Shown here in pieces: positions 1 to 8,450 of a stretch of DNA of 64,000 nucleotides (position 1 is its first letter; the number at the start of each line of letters is the position of its first letter). A program made the translations under genes and the position numbers. The DNA comes from Desulfovibrio sp. (GTDB lineage Bacteria > Desulfobacterota > Desulfovibrionia > Desulfovibrionales > Desulfovibrionaceae), in NCBI GenBank assembly GCA_022839785.1, contig JALHJW010000007.1, positions 1-64,000 on the forward strand, written 5' to 3'. The notes below the pieces were generated by a model that saw nothing but the letters and a program-made list of their open reading frames with translations, did no database searches and was not told the origin of the DNA.

Positions 1-87
1 CGCCGCCGTTGGCGGCGTGAGCGAGCCGAGAACCACGTTTCTCGGCAGAGCGATCCTCCGCACAATACGGCTCTGCGTATTGTGCGG
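1..87. other. Tandem hairpin cluster at left window edge
   Basis: Three perfect inverted repeats follow one another: arms 1-7/11-17 (CGCCGCC/GGCGGCG), 25-32/39-46 (GCCGAGAA/TTCTCGGC) and 58-69/76-87 (CCGCACAATACG/CGTATTGTGCGG). The loop of the third (gctctgc, 70-76) is also perfectly complementary to gcagagc at 45-51, so a pseudoknot or an alternative fold is possible. There is no T-tract. It could be the end of a structured RNA, a multi-hairpin terminator or a REP-like element whose remainder lies outside the window. No function can be assigned. Confidence 0.5.
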
Positions 88-331
88 ACGTCACACTAGC
101 GATCCCGCGCGGCCCGGGCCGCAGGCCTCTCCGGGCCCCGCGCCGGGACCGGGCAGGGGAGGGGGCGCTTTCGGCCCCCCCCCCGCGCCCGTCTCCGCTC
201 CCTCCGCCTCCCCGCCGTCCGGCCCGGGGCCGTCCGCCCGGCCCGCCGCGCGGGCGCGCGACAGAAACGGATAATTTTAAAACAATAATGTCATAAATCG
301 GCATCCATGTCGAATCATGCGGCTTCGTGTC

Positions 332-376
332 GACAGGGTGAACGGCGTGCACTCCCGCACGGCCGTTCACCCTGTC
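332..376. promoter_or_regulatory. Long palindrome upstream of amtB
   Basis: GACAGGGTGAACGG (332-345) and CCGTTCACCCTGTC (363-376) are perfect 14-bp arms. An inner stem cgtgc/gcacg (346-350/357-361) extends the helix to about 19 bp with one bulged base. It sits about 200 bp before amtB within the 1-582 gene-free stretch. There is no T-run behind it, so it is either an operator-like dyad or a structured leader or terminator of something transcribed from the left. The stretch 88-270 is very GC-rich low-complexity sequence in which I see no gene. Confidence 0.4.
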
Positions 377-441
377 CATTCCCCCGTGTAATGACTGGAT
401 ATTCCCCGTGTCGCGCCGGGCTTTCGGGGCGGGCAGGAATC

Positions 442-470
442 TTGATCATCAAATACATAATTGGTAAATT
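442..470 (+). promoter_or_regulatory. Candidate sigma-70-type promoter for amtB operon
   Basis: TTGATC (442-447) and TAAATT (465-470) are separated by 17 bp in a locally AT-rich stretch (about 435-545) that stands out from the surrounding GC-rich DNA. I looked for a sigma-54 -24/-12 element, common for amtB/glnB, and found none with correct spacing. This is pattern matching only. Confidence 0.3.
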
Positions 471-582
471 TTGTAACACTGCCCCAAAAAAATTTCGACA
501 GGAGTTGCAATTTTGTGGACAATACAAAAATGAATTGCTAGATGAGGCCCCGTAAGTCACAAATTTGCCACGGGAGGCAGGT

Positions 583-1788
583 ATGAACGCGGCGGATACC
601 GGTTTTGTCCTCATCAGCGCGGCCCTGGTCATGTTCATGACCCCTGGGCTGGCCCTCTTCTACGGCGGCATGGTCCGCTCCAAGAACGTGCTCGGCACGC
701 TCATGCAGAGCTTCATCCTGCTCGGCCTGGTCAGCGTGCTCTGGGCGGTCGTCGGCTACACCCTGGCCTTCGGCACGGACGTCGGCTCGCTCATCGGCGG
801 TCTGGACCACCTCTTCCTGAAGGACGTGGGGCTGGACGTGGCCGAGGACAGCGCCCTGACCATCCCGCCCATGGCCTTCATGATCTTCCAGTGCATGTTC
901 GCGGTGATCACCCCCGCGCTGATCACCGGCGCCTTCGCCGAGCGCATGAAGTTCGGCCCCTTCCTGCTCTTCTCGGCCCTGTGGCTGCTCGCCATCTACT
1001 GTCCCATGGCCCACTGGGTCTGGGGCGGCGGCTGGATGGCCGAGATGGGCGCGCTCGACTTCGCGGGCGGCGCGGTGGTCCACATGAGTTCCGGCGCGGC
1101 CGCCCTGGCCGCCTGCATCGTCTGCGGCAAGCGCAGGGGCTACGGCAAGGAGCCGCACATCCCGCACAACCTGCCCATGACCATCCTCGGCGCGGGCATC
1201 CTCTGGTTCGGCTGGTTCGGCTTCAACGCGGGCTCGGCCCTGGCCGCCAACGGCCAGGCCGCCAGCGCCTTCGCCGTGACCCACTTCGCGGCCGCGGCCG
1301 CCGCCCTCGCCTGGATCGGCATCGAGTGGTGGCATCGCGGCAAGCCCACCACCCTGGGCGCGGCCTCCGGCGCGGTGGCGGGCCTGGTGGCCATCACCCC
1401 GGCCGCGGGCTTCGTCTCCTCCATGCCCGCCATCCTCATGGGCCTGATCGTGGGCGTGCTCTGCTACGGCGCGGTGCTGCTCAAGACCCGCCTGGGCTAC
1501 GACGACTCCCTGGACGTGGTCGGCATCCACGGCGTGGGCGGCACCTTCGGCGCGCTGGCCACCGGCCTCTTCGCCAACTACGGCGACTACACCGGCCTGT
1601 TCTACGGCAACCCCGGCCAGCTCTGGATTCAGTTCCTCTCCGTTGTCGCCACCTGGGTCTTCTGCTTCGCGGGCAGCTTCATCCTGCTCAAGCTGGTGGA
1701 CGCCCTCTTCGGGTTGCGCGCCGATCCGGAAAGCGAGATGAAGGGCCTGGATATTGCCGAACACAGCGAGACCGGCTACCAGTGGTAG
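583..1788 (+). CDS. amtB: Ammonium transporter AmtB
   Basis: Polytopic inner-membrane ammonium channel of the Amt/MEP/Rh family, 401 aa, which conducts ammonia after deprotonating ammonium. The family signature MTPGLALFYGGMVRSKN lies near the N-terminus. The two histidines expected in the pore are present (VVHMSSG and GIHGVGG), as is the FGWFGFN segment. The ATG at 583 is preceded by GGGAGGCAG; an in-frame TTG at 565 is less likely. glnB follows after 22 bp and glnD after that, the classic arrangement in which PII plugs AmtB when nitrogen is plentiful. Function is secure; regulation by GlnB is inferred from the family. Confidence 0.97.
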   Translation: MNAADTGFVLISAALVMFMTPGLALFYGGMVRSKNVLGTLMQSFILLGLVSVLWAVVGYTLAFGTDVGSLIGGLDHLFLKDVGLDVAEDSALTIPPMAFMIFQCMFAVITPALITGAFAERMKFGPFLLFSALWLLAIYCPMAHWVWGGGWMAEMGALDFAGGAVVHMSSGAAALAACIVCGKRRGYGKEPHIPHNLPMTILGAGILWFGWFGFNAGSALAANGQAASAFAVTHFAAAAAALAWIGIEWWHRGKPTTLGAASGAVAGLVAITPAAGFVSSMPAILMGLIVGVLCYGAVLLKTRLGYDDSLDVVGIHGVGGTFGALATGLFANYGDYTGLFYGNPGQLWIQFLSVVATWVFCFAGSFILLKLVDALFGLRADPESEMKGLDIAEHSETGYQW

Positions 1789-1810
1789 TCCGGGAGCCGA
1801 GGAGCACGCC

Positions 1811-2149
1811 ATGAAGAAGATCGAAATCATCGTCCGGCCCTTCAAGCTGGAGGAAGTCAAGGACGCCCTGGCCGACGTCGGCGTGAAGGGCATGACCGTG
1901 AGCGAGGTCAAGGGCTTCGGCCGCCAGCGCGGCCACAAGGAGGTCTACCGCGGGGCCGAGTACCAGGTGGACTTCGTGGTCAAGGTCAAGATCGAAGTCG
2001 TGTGCGAGGACGCCGCCGCCCCGGCCATCGTGGAGGCCGCCCGCAAGGCCGCGGCCACCGGACAGGTCGGCGACGGCAAGATCTTCGTCTCCCCCGTGGA
2101 GGAGACGGTCCGCATCCGCACCGGCGAAACCGGCGACGCCGCCGTCTAG
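1811..2149 (+). CDS. glnB: Nitrogen regulatory protein P-II
   Basis: PII signal-transduction protein, 112 aa, the usual family length. It begins MKKIEIIVRPFKLEEV and carries the T-loop with Tyr51 (EVYRGAEYQVDF), the residue uridylylated by GlnD, and the B-loop region TGQVGDGKIF that binds ATP/2-oxoglutarate. It should sense 2-oxoglutarate and energy state and control AmtB and other nitrogen targets. It lies between amtB and glnD and is probably co-transcribed with them. A GlnK label would be equally reasonable because GlnK proteins are typically amtB-linked; sequence alone does not separate them here. Confidence 0.95.
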   Translation: MKKIEIIVRPFKLEEVKDALADVGVKGMTVSEVKGFGRQRGHKEVYRGAEYQVDFVVKVKIEVVCEDAAAPAIVEAARKAAATGQVGDGKIFVSPVEETVRIRTGETGDAAV

Positions 2150-2166
2150 CCGGTCCCGGGGCGTTC

Positions 2167-4794
2167 GTGGACAGCCGCACCCTTCCCCCGGCCGCGGTCC
2201 GGCTGGCCGAGGCCAGAGCCCGGCTGACGGCCGGGGGGGAGTGCGGCAGGCCCTACGAGACCGCCCACGCCGGTCTTTTCGACGACTACTTTCTCGCCTG
2301 CCTAAAGGAGGAATCCGCGCTTCCGCAGGACGCGCCGTTCCTCCTCCTGGCGCAGGGCGGCTACGGCCGCGGCCGCCTCTCGCCCTGCTCGGACATCGAC
2401 ATCTGCGTCCTCTTCGCGGGCGGCGTGCCCCCCGGGGCCGAGACCCTGGCCCGCGCCCTCTTCTATCCCCTCTGGGACCTGGGGCTGACCCTGGACTACA
2501 GCCTGCGCTCCCTGCCCGAGACCCTGGCCCTGGCGCGGGGCGAGCCCAAGGTCATGGCCGCCCTGCTGGAGGCCCGCCCCCTGGGCGGCCCGGGCGGCGA
2601 ACCGCTCTGGCTGGAGTTCCGCCGCGCCTTCCTGGACGTGGCGCGCGGCCCGGCCCGCCTCGCCTTCCTCGACTGGCTGGAGCGCATGGACGGCCCCAAG
2701 GCCGCCGAGCGCGGCGACGGGGCCTCGCTCCTGGAGCCGGACCTCAAGGAAGGCCCGGGCGGCCTGCGCGACTGGCAGCAGATCGGCTGGCTGGCCGCGC
2801 TCTTTCCCGGACGCGAGGGGGCCACGCTCTTCGACCTCGGCCTGCTCGAACCGGGCGAACTCTTCGCCCTGACCGGGGCGGCCGAGCGCGTGGCCCAGGT
2901 GCGCTGCGGCCTGCACCGCGTGACCCGCCGCCGCCAGGACGCGCTCTATTTCGAGTTGCAGGAGGACGTGGCCCGCGTCCTGGGCGAGGGCGAGGGCCGC
3001 GAGGCCGCCGCCGCGCTGCTCTCCGGCCTGCAGCCCGCCATGGCGCGGGTGCGTCTGGCGCGCGAGGCCATGGTCCGCGAGGTGCGCAGCCGCCTGCGGC
3101 CCGGCCCCCGCCTGGAGAACCTGCCCGAGGGGCTGGCCGACACGCCCGGCGGCCTCGGCTTCGTGGAGGACCCGGCGGCCGAGCCCGCCCTGTGCCTGGC
3201 CCTCTTCGAGACCGCCGCGGCCACGGGCCGCATGCCCTGTTTCTCGGCCCAGGCCGCGGTGCGCCGCAGCCTGCCCGCCACGGAGCGCCTGCGCCGGGGC
3301 GTGGGCCTGTTCCACTGGCTGCCGCGCGTGCTCTCCCTGCCCTTCGGCCGCGAGGCGGGCCGCGCCATGCTCGAACTGGGCCTCCTGGGCGCGCTGGTCC
3401 CGGAGCTGGGCGCGGTGCAGAACCTGGTGCAGCGTGACGGCTTCCACCGCTTTCCCGTGGGCCGCCACAGCCTGCGCGTGGCCCGGCTCCTGGCCCTGGC
3501 CCGGGAGGGGGGCGACGGGGACGGGGAGATCCACCCCCTGCTGCTCCAGGCCGCGGCCGAGGCCCCGGACCGCGAGGTCCTGGTCTGGGCCGGGCTGCTG
3601 CACGACGTGGGCAAGGGGCTTCCGGACCACGCCGAGGCCGGGGTCTCCCCGGCCCGCGCCGCGCTCGAACGCATGGGCGTGTCCCCGGCCCGCGTCGAGG
3701 AGGCCTGTTTTCTGGTGCGCCGCCACCTGCTGCTCATGGACACGGCCGCGCGCCGCGACCTGGGCGACGTGGCCACGGCCTCGCGCGTGGCCGGGATCGT
3801 GGGCGACACGGGCAGGCTGGCCGCGCTCACGGCCCTGACCGCGGCCGACGCCATGGCCACCGGCCCGGCCGCCTGGAGCGGCTGGAAGGCCTCGCTCCTG
3901 CGCGAACTGAGCCACAAGGTGGAGCGCCTGCTGCGCGCCGGTCCCCTGGGCGAGCCCCTGGCCGGGCGCGTGGTCATGGAGCGCCGCGAGCGCGTGCGCT
4001 CCCTGGCCCTGCCCCAGGTGGAGGCCTCGCTGGTGGAGAGCTTCCTCGACGCCCTGCCGCCGGACTGCCTGCTGCGCCTCCCGCCCGAGGCCGTGCGCCG
4101 CCACCTCGACCTCTACGACCGCTTCCGCGCGGCCTACGCCGAGGACCAGCAGATCCGCCCGGCCAGGAGCGCGGGGCGCGGCCTCACGGTCCACACCGCG
4201 CGCCTCGTGGAGTCGCCCGGCATCTGGGAGTTCGCGGTCATGGCCCCGGACCAGCCGCGCCTCTTCGCCACCCTGGCGGGCTGCATCAGCCTGCACGGCG
4301 CGGACATCCTGGCCGCGGACATCTTCACCCTCTCGGGCGGCACGGCCCTGGACGTCTTCGTGGCCCAGTGCCCGGCGGGCGACGCCGAGAGCCAGCGGGA
4401 GCGCGAGGAGATCTGGGCGCAGACCGCGCTCGCGGTGCGCTGGGCGCTCACGGGCAAACTCTCCCTGGACTTCCGCATCCAGGAGCGCCGCGCCTCGCCC
4501 TACGTCCGGCCGCCGCGCGGCACGGGCCGCGAGCCCTCGGTGCGCATCGACAACGACCTCTCGGACTTCTTCACGGTCATCGAGGTGGCGGCCGACGACC
4601 GCCTGGGCCGCCTCTACGACATCGCGGCCTGCCTGGCCGACGCGGGCGTCTCGGTGCACTCGGCCAAGATCGCCACGCACGGCGGGCAGATCCTGGACGT
4701 CTTCATGGTGCGCGGCCCCGGCGGCCTCAAGGTCGAGGACCCGGCGCTGCAACGGGAGCTGCGCGCCGCGCTCCTGACCCGCCTCTCGGCCTGA
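2167..4794 (+). CDS. glnD: PII uridylyltransferase / uridylyl-removing enzyme
   Basis: Bifunctional nitrogen sensor, 875 aa, that uridylylates PII when glutamine is low and deuridylylates it when glutamine is high. Domains in order: nucleotidyltransferase with GGYGRGRLSPCSDID (about residues 64-78, Asp76 and Asp78), a helical linker, an HD domain with LLHDVGKG (about 478-485), and two C-terminal ACT domains (about 683-760 and 790-870) that bind glutamine. The GTG start at 2167 is 17 bp after the glnB stop and gives an N-terminus of family length; the ribosome site is weak. Its substrate PII, with the target Tyr51, is encoded immediately upstream. Confidence 0.95.
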   Translation: MDSRTLPPAAVRLAEARARLTAGGECGRPYETAHAGLFDDYFLACLKEESALPQDAPFLLLAQGGYGRGRLSPCSDIDICVLFAGGVPPGAETLARALFYPLWDLGLTLDYSLRSLPETLALARGEPKVMAALLEARPLGGPGGEPLWLEFRRAFLDVARGPARLAFLDWLERMDGPKAAERGDGASLLEPDLKEGPGGLRDWQQIGWLAALFPGREGATLFDLGLLEPGELFALTGAAERVAQVRCGLHRVTRRRQDALYFELQEDVARVLGEGEGREAAAALLSGLQPAMARVRLAREAMVREVRSRLRPGPRLENLPEGLADTPGGLGFVEDPAAEPALCLALFETAAATGRMPCFSAQAAVRRSLPATERLRRGVGLFHWLPRVLSLPFGREAGRAMLELGLLGALVPELGAVQNLVQRDGFHRFPVGRHSLRVARLLALAREGGDGDGEIHPLLLQAAAEAPDREVLVWAGLLHDVGKGLPDHAEAGVSPARAALERMGVSPARVEEACFLVRRHLLLMDTAARRDLGDVATASRVAGIVGDTGRLAALTALTAADAMATGPAAWSGWKASLLRELSHKVERLLRAGPLGEPLAGRVVMERRERVRSLALPQVEASLVESFLDALPPDCLLRLPPEAVRRHLDLYDRFRAAYAEDQQIRPARSAGRGLTVHTARLVESPGIWEFAVMAPDQPRLFATLAGCISLHGADILAADIFTLSGGTALDVFVAQCPAGDAESQREREEIWAQTALAVRWALTGKLSLDFRIQERRASPYVRPPRGTGREPSVRIDNDLSDFFTVIEVAADDRLGRLYDIAACLADAGVSVHSAKIATHGGQILDVFMVRGPGGLKVEDPALQRELRAALLTRLSA

Positions 4795-4932
4795 TCCGGC
4801 CGCCGTCCCCCCCGCGCCTCCCCGGCTCCGGCCCGGATTTGCCTCCGGCCCGGGCTTTTGCCGTCCGCGGCCTTGCCGCGCGGCCCGGATTCGCGCTACA
4901 CCGGTCCCGGCAGAGCAACCCAAGGAGTCCGC

Positions 4933-6390
4933 GTGCCCTCGGCCGAGACCTTGAGCATCATCACCATCCACGACGGCCTTTCCGCCGGGCTCTCGCATTT
5001 CTCCCAGACCAGCCGGGCCGCGGCCGTCTACGCCGTGAAGCCGGGCGACCCGCTGCGCGTGCACGATCCCCAGAACCTGCTGGCGGGCCACGAGCTGAAG
5101 CTCAAGGAGATCTTCGCCGACAGCGAGGCGTGGCGCAGCGGCCCGCCCGCGGCGGGCTGGCCCGCGGCGGGCTGGCCCGCGGCGGGCTGGCCCGCGGACC
5201 ACGCGCCCGTGGCGCCGCCGCCGCTCTCCGGCCTCATCGCCTGCGGCGGCCGCTCGCGCACCGTGGCCTACCAGATGTGGTTCACCGAGCACCACCCGGA
5301 CATGTGCTCCACCGGCCCCACGCGCTGCTGGCTGGAGCACGCCGTGCGCCTGCTCGGCCACGACCTGGCCTCGCGCGAGGCCGTGGCCCTGGGCACCTCG
5401 GGCTACGTGCTGCAGGAGTACGCGCCCCACGCCGTGCGCGACTACATCGTGGACGAACGCAACCGCCGCCTGGGCTGGGACACGGGACTGCGCATCTACC
5501 CCCTGCTCGACGCCACCCTAGGCATCTCCAAGACGCGCGAGGAGGGCCGCCAGGCGCGCGGCGAGATCGGTTTCGTGGAGCCGGGCCTGCTGGACGGCCT
5601 CGCCTGGCTGGTCCGCTTCCCGGCCGAGGAGCGGCCCCTGCTGCGCGACGTGAAGCACGTGCGCAAGCTCCTGCAGGCCGCCGAGGGCGGCGGCTGCTGG
5701 CTGGCCTCGGACGGCCGCTGCGTGGCGGGCATCGCCCGCGGCGACAAGCCCGCGGGCTCGGTGACGGCGGATTTCCGGGGGAGCTTCGGCTTCATCCGGC
5801 TGGACGAGGAGACGGTCTGCTCCTTTGCCGACGGGGCCTTCAGCTCCGGCACGCGCAAGGCCAACCTGGTGCATCTGGAAGAGGTGCTCCTGGCCTCGCG
5901 CCTGGACGACGCGGTCCAGCACGCCCTCTTCCAGATCGTGCAGACCCTGGTCCACGCCGCCCAGGACGGCGGCCACGGCTGCGGCCTGGTGGTGGACCTG
6001 GGCCTGTCGCCCCTGGCCATCCCCGGCCAACACCCCGAAGCGCCCCTGGACCTGACCGCGCCCGGCGCGCTGGAGCTGGCCAAGGCCCTGGGCTGCGTGG
6101 ACGGCGCGCTGCACATCGGCGGCGACCTGCGGCTGCACGGCTTCGCCTGCCTGCTGGACGGCCTCACCGTGCCGGGCGAGAGCCGGGCGCGCGGCGCGCG
6201 CTACAACTCGGCGGTGCGCTTCACGGCCATGCACGACGACATCGTGGTCGTGGTGGTCTCCTCGGACCGGCCGGTGTCGATCATCCAAAACGGCGTGGAG
6301 TTGACTGCGAGCTGCGACTGGATTCCCATCTCCAGCCGCCTGAGACGGCCCCCCACCCTGGAGGCCTGGCTGGCCGCGGCGGGGGTCTGA
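4933..6390 (+). CDS. DisA_N (DAC-like) nucleotide-binding domain protein
   Basis: 485 aa, GTG start at 4933 with AAGGAG five bases upstream. The C-terminal part (about residues 375-465) resembles the diadenylate-cyclase DisA_N fold: VDGALHIGGDLRLHG keeps the DGA motif (about 389-391). The position of the second catalytic motif, RHR in DisA/CdaA, reads ARYNSA here (about 424-428), so cyclase activity is doubtful and a nucleotide-sensing role is possible. The N-terminal 370 residues match nothing I recognise. Residues 72-86 are three copies of PAAGW encoded by a 15-bp tandem repeat. It follows glnD by 138 bp on the same strand; co-transcription is not evident. Function unknown. Confidence 0.65.
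   Translation: MPSAETLSIITIHDGLSAGLSHFSQTSRAAAVYAVKPGDPLRVHDPQNLLAGHELKLKEIFADSEAWRSGPPAAGWPAAGWPAAGWPADHAPVAPPPLSGLIACGGRSRTVAYQMWFTEHHPDMCSTGPTRCWLEHAVRLLGHDLASREAVALGTSGYVLQEYAPHAVRDYIVDERNRRLGWDTGLRIYPLLDATLGISKTREEGRQARGEIGFVEPGLLDGLAWLVRFPAEERPLLRDVKHVRKLLQAAEGGGCWLASDGRCVAGIARGDKPAGSVTADFRGSFGFIRLDEETVCSFADGAFSSGTRKANLVHLEEVLLASRLDDAVQHALFQIVQTLVHAAQDGGHGCGLVVDLGLSPLAIPGQHPEAPLDLTAPGALELAKALGCVDGALHIGGDLRLHGFACLLDGLTVPGESRARGARYNSAVRFTAMHDDIVVVVVSSDRPVSIIQNGVELTASCDWIPISSRLRRPPTLEAWLAAAGV
5146..5190 (+). repeat. 15-bp tandem repeat, three copies, in frame
   Basis: Three exact copies of CCCGCGGCGGGCTGG (5146-5160, 5161-5175, 5176-5190) followed by an 8-base partial copy encode PAAGW three times inside the DisA_N-like gene. 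As 15 is a multiple of three, copy-number change would keep the frame and only alter a linker length. Confidence 0.9.
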
Positions 6391-6506
6391 GGCCGGGTCC
6401 GGCCGCGAGGGCGGCGGGCGCGGCGGAAAATGGCGCGGGATCGGGAGACGGGACGGAGCCGCGCCGGAAGACGCGGGCGGGAGACAGGGCCGGGCGGACC
6501 GCCCGG

Positions 6507-7496
6507 CTAGCTCAGATTGGCCTCGGCGGCGTTCTCCAGGGCGGCCACGGCCAGGGCCTTCTCGCGCGTGAAGCGGGAGAGCACGGCCTCGCGCACGCGC
6601 TCCGTGGAGCCGCCGAAGTGGCGGCCGCGCTCGGCGTAGACCTTCTCGATGAGATCCCTGTAGAACTCCAGGCTGCCGTCGGCCCGCATGTCCTCAAGCA
6701 CCCGGCCGAAGACGTTCTGCGCCCCCGTGGCCCCGTGCTGCACCGCCGTGGAGAAGACCACCTCGCGCAGCGCCTTGGGGAGCATGTTCTCCCCGATGCC
6801 GAGCTGCTCCAGGATGCCGGAGAGGGCCGGGCGGTAGTGGGTCTTTTCCACGAACTCCCGCTGCAGCCTGCCGAACTCCTCGGGGAATTCGGCGGCGATG
6901 GCCCGCCAGGCGTCGGGCATGGCCCCGGAGGCCGAGCCGGTGTTGGCCGGACCGGCCTCGCGCAGCCGTTCGGCCAGGGCCGGGGACTGCGCCTCAAGAT
7001 ATCCGAGGAACTCCTGCAGGGAGCCCTTGGCCGAGGAGAGCTGGAAGGTGCCGTAGGAGGTCCCGCCCACGCGGTCGAAGCCCACGGCGGCCGGGCCGTC
7101 GCGGCCCGACTCGAAGCGGCTGGAGAGCCCGCCCACGTCGTCGATGCCCTCGTCCGGGACCTCCGCCTCGGGCGCGGCCGCCTCCGGCTCCCTGGCCGGA
7201 GCGCCCTGGTTCAGCCGGTCGGCGAGCTGCATGGCCATCATGGTCATGATCATGTTCATCTGGATCTGGCCGTTCATCATGCCGCCGCCCCCGCCACCGC
7301 CCATGCCGCCCTCGCCGCCCTCGCCCAGCGACTGGGCCAGGAACTGGTTGGCCATGGAGTACTGCATGGTCTGGCCCATGGAGGCCATCATCTTGTTGAA
7401 GTCCATGGACGGGCCGGACTGCCGGTTTTCCGACGCAGCCGGGCGGGCGGCCCCGGAAGGGCCGTAGGCGTTGATTTCTATGGGCGCGGTGGACAT
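6507..7496 (-). CDS. VgrG3 C-terminal-like (muramidase-like) domain protein
   Basis: 329 aa, start at 7496 with GAGGAAAC upstream. Residues 1-95 are methionine- and glycine-rich (for example NMIMTMMAMQ near 81-90, and seven consecutive Gly at about 66-72). Residues about 117-329 contain LSSRFESG...GFDRVGGTSYGTFQ, which I recognise as the pattern of the peptidoglycan-hydrolase domain at the C-terminus of type VI VgrG3 proteins; Glu129 and Asp141 would be the candidate acidic catalytic pair. No VgrG spike region, signal peptide or secretion genes are visible. It may be a stand-alone wall-acting enzyme or a remnant of a phage/T6SS effector. Activity is inference. Confidence 0.6.
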   Translation of the reverse strand: MSTAPIEINAYGPSGAARPAASENRQSGPSMDFNKMMASMGQTMQYSMANQFLAQSLGEGGEGGMGGGGGGGMMNGQIQMNMIMTMMAMQLADRLNQGAPAREPEAAAPEAEVPDEGIDDVGGLSSRFESGRDGPAAVGFDRVGGTSYGTFQLSSAKGSLQEFLGYLEAQSPALAERLREAGPANTGSASGAMPDAWRAIAAEFPEEFGRLQREFVEKTHYRPALSGILEQLGIGENMLPKALREVVFSTAVQHGATGAQNVFGRVLEDMRADGSLEFYRDLIEKVYAERGRHFGGSTERVREAVLSRFTREKALAVAALENAAEANLS

Positions 7497-7588
7497 GGCG
7501 TTTCCTCGCGTCGTCGGGTCTGTGCGGTTCTGCGGCCATGCCGCTGCAACCGCCGTGCCGGACGCGAGGAACGCCTGAAAAAACCGTG

Positions 7589-8329
7589 CTATTGCGGCGT
7601 TTTCAAGGCCTCTTCCGGGGCCGCGGGGCCGAGGGCCTCGTACAGGGGACCGGCCTGCTCCGGACGCGGCCAGCCGCCCTTGAAGAGCACGTCCTTGACC
7701 GTGGCGTTCTCTCCGTACAGGCGGCGCAGCGCGTCCTCCTTGGGCGAGACGTAGGCCGCCTGCGCCGTCAGCCCGGCCCAGAAGCCGTCGCCCAGGGTGA
7801 AGGTCACGATGCCGTCGATGGCCTGGTTCAGCGTGGCCTCGTGCTGCTTCAGCCTGTTGCCGTCGATCTGGCGCACCGAGCCGCCCAGATCCAGGGTCAT
7901 GCCGGAAAAGCGTCTGGCCGTGGCCTCGTCCATGACCAGCATGACCACCTGGTTCTCCGTGGCCCCGATGACCAGACCCGCGTTGGCCGCGGTGAAGCGG
8001 TAGAAGGCCGGGGCCGACCACTGCCCGTCCGCGCCCCGCACCGTCAGCACGCCGTCGCCGGACGCGCCGCCGAAGACCAGGGCCGCGTCGGCTATGCGCG
8101 GAAAGACCAGCGCCCCTTTGGCCTTGGGCAGCAGGCCGCCGATCGCGGCCGTGGCCTCGTTGGCCCGCATGGCCCGCACCGTGGCCGCGGCCTTGCTGAT
8201 CAGCCCCTGCTCCACCAGCGGCGGCAGGGGCGGCGGGGTCTTGGGCGGGGAACAGGCGGAAAGGGCCAGGAGCGACGCCGCGAGCAGCGCGGCGCGGAGC
8301 GCGGGGAGGAGACGGGCGGACTGTTTCAT
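7589..8329 (-). CDS. SYLF/Ysc84-domain lipoprotein
   Basis: 246 aa predicted outer-membrane or periplasmic lipoprotein. A basic N-terminus, hydrophobic stretch and LSAC lipobox place the lipidated cysteine at residue 26. The remainder has the SYLF (Ysc84-like) pattern: KGALVFPRI, VFGGASGDGVLTVR, FYRFTAANAGLVIGA and a C-terminal AYVSPKEDALRRLYGENATVKDVL. SYLF domains bind phosphoinositides in eukaryotes; in bacteria their role is poorly known. It lies 92 bp upstream, on the same strand, of the VgrG3-like gene; co-transcription is possible but unproven. Confidence 0.85.
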   Translation of the reverse strand: MKQSARLLPALRAALLAASLLALSACSPPKTPPPLPPLVEQGLISKAAATVRAMRANEATAAIGGLLPKAKGALVFPRIADAALVFGGASGDGVLTVRGADGQWSAPAFYRFTAANAGLVIGATENQVVMLVMDEATARRFSGMTLDLGGSVRQIDGNRLKQHEATLNQAIDGIVTFTLGDGFWAGLTAQAAYVSPKEDALRRLYGENATVKDVLFKGGWPRPEQAGPLYEALGPAAPEEALKTPQ

Positions 8330-8450
8330 GCCCCCAGCATAGCGCAGCCGGACGGCAAAGGGAATGGCGCCGCGCGACGCAGGGGGTCCCGCGTCCCGCC
8401 CCGCGTCCCGCCGGAGGACGGGACGCGGGGCTCCGCGCGGATGCGGGGGG

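Noticed and set aside
440..582. Sigma-54 promoter for amtB
   Set aside because: No GG-N10-GC element with correct spacing could be found in the leader.
538..1938. Long minus-strand reading frame antisense to amtB-glnB
   Set aside because: It is a GC-rich shadow frame with repeated low-complexity residues and no domain; the plus-strand genes are unmistakable.
2302..5430. A 1042-codon minus-strand frame across glnD and the DisA_N-like gene
   Set aside because: No stop codons arise by chance in GC-rich DNA; the translation is compositionally biased and matches no family.
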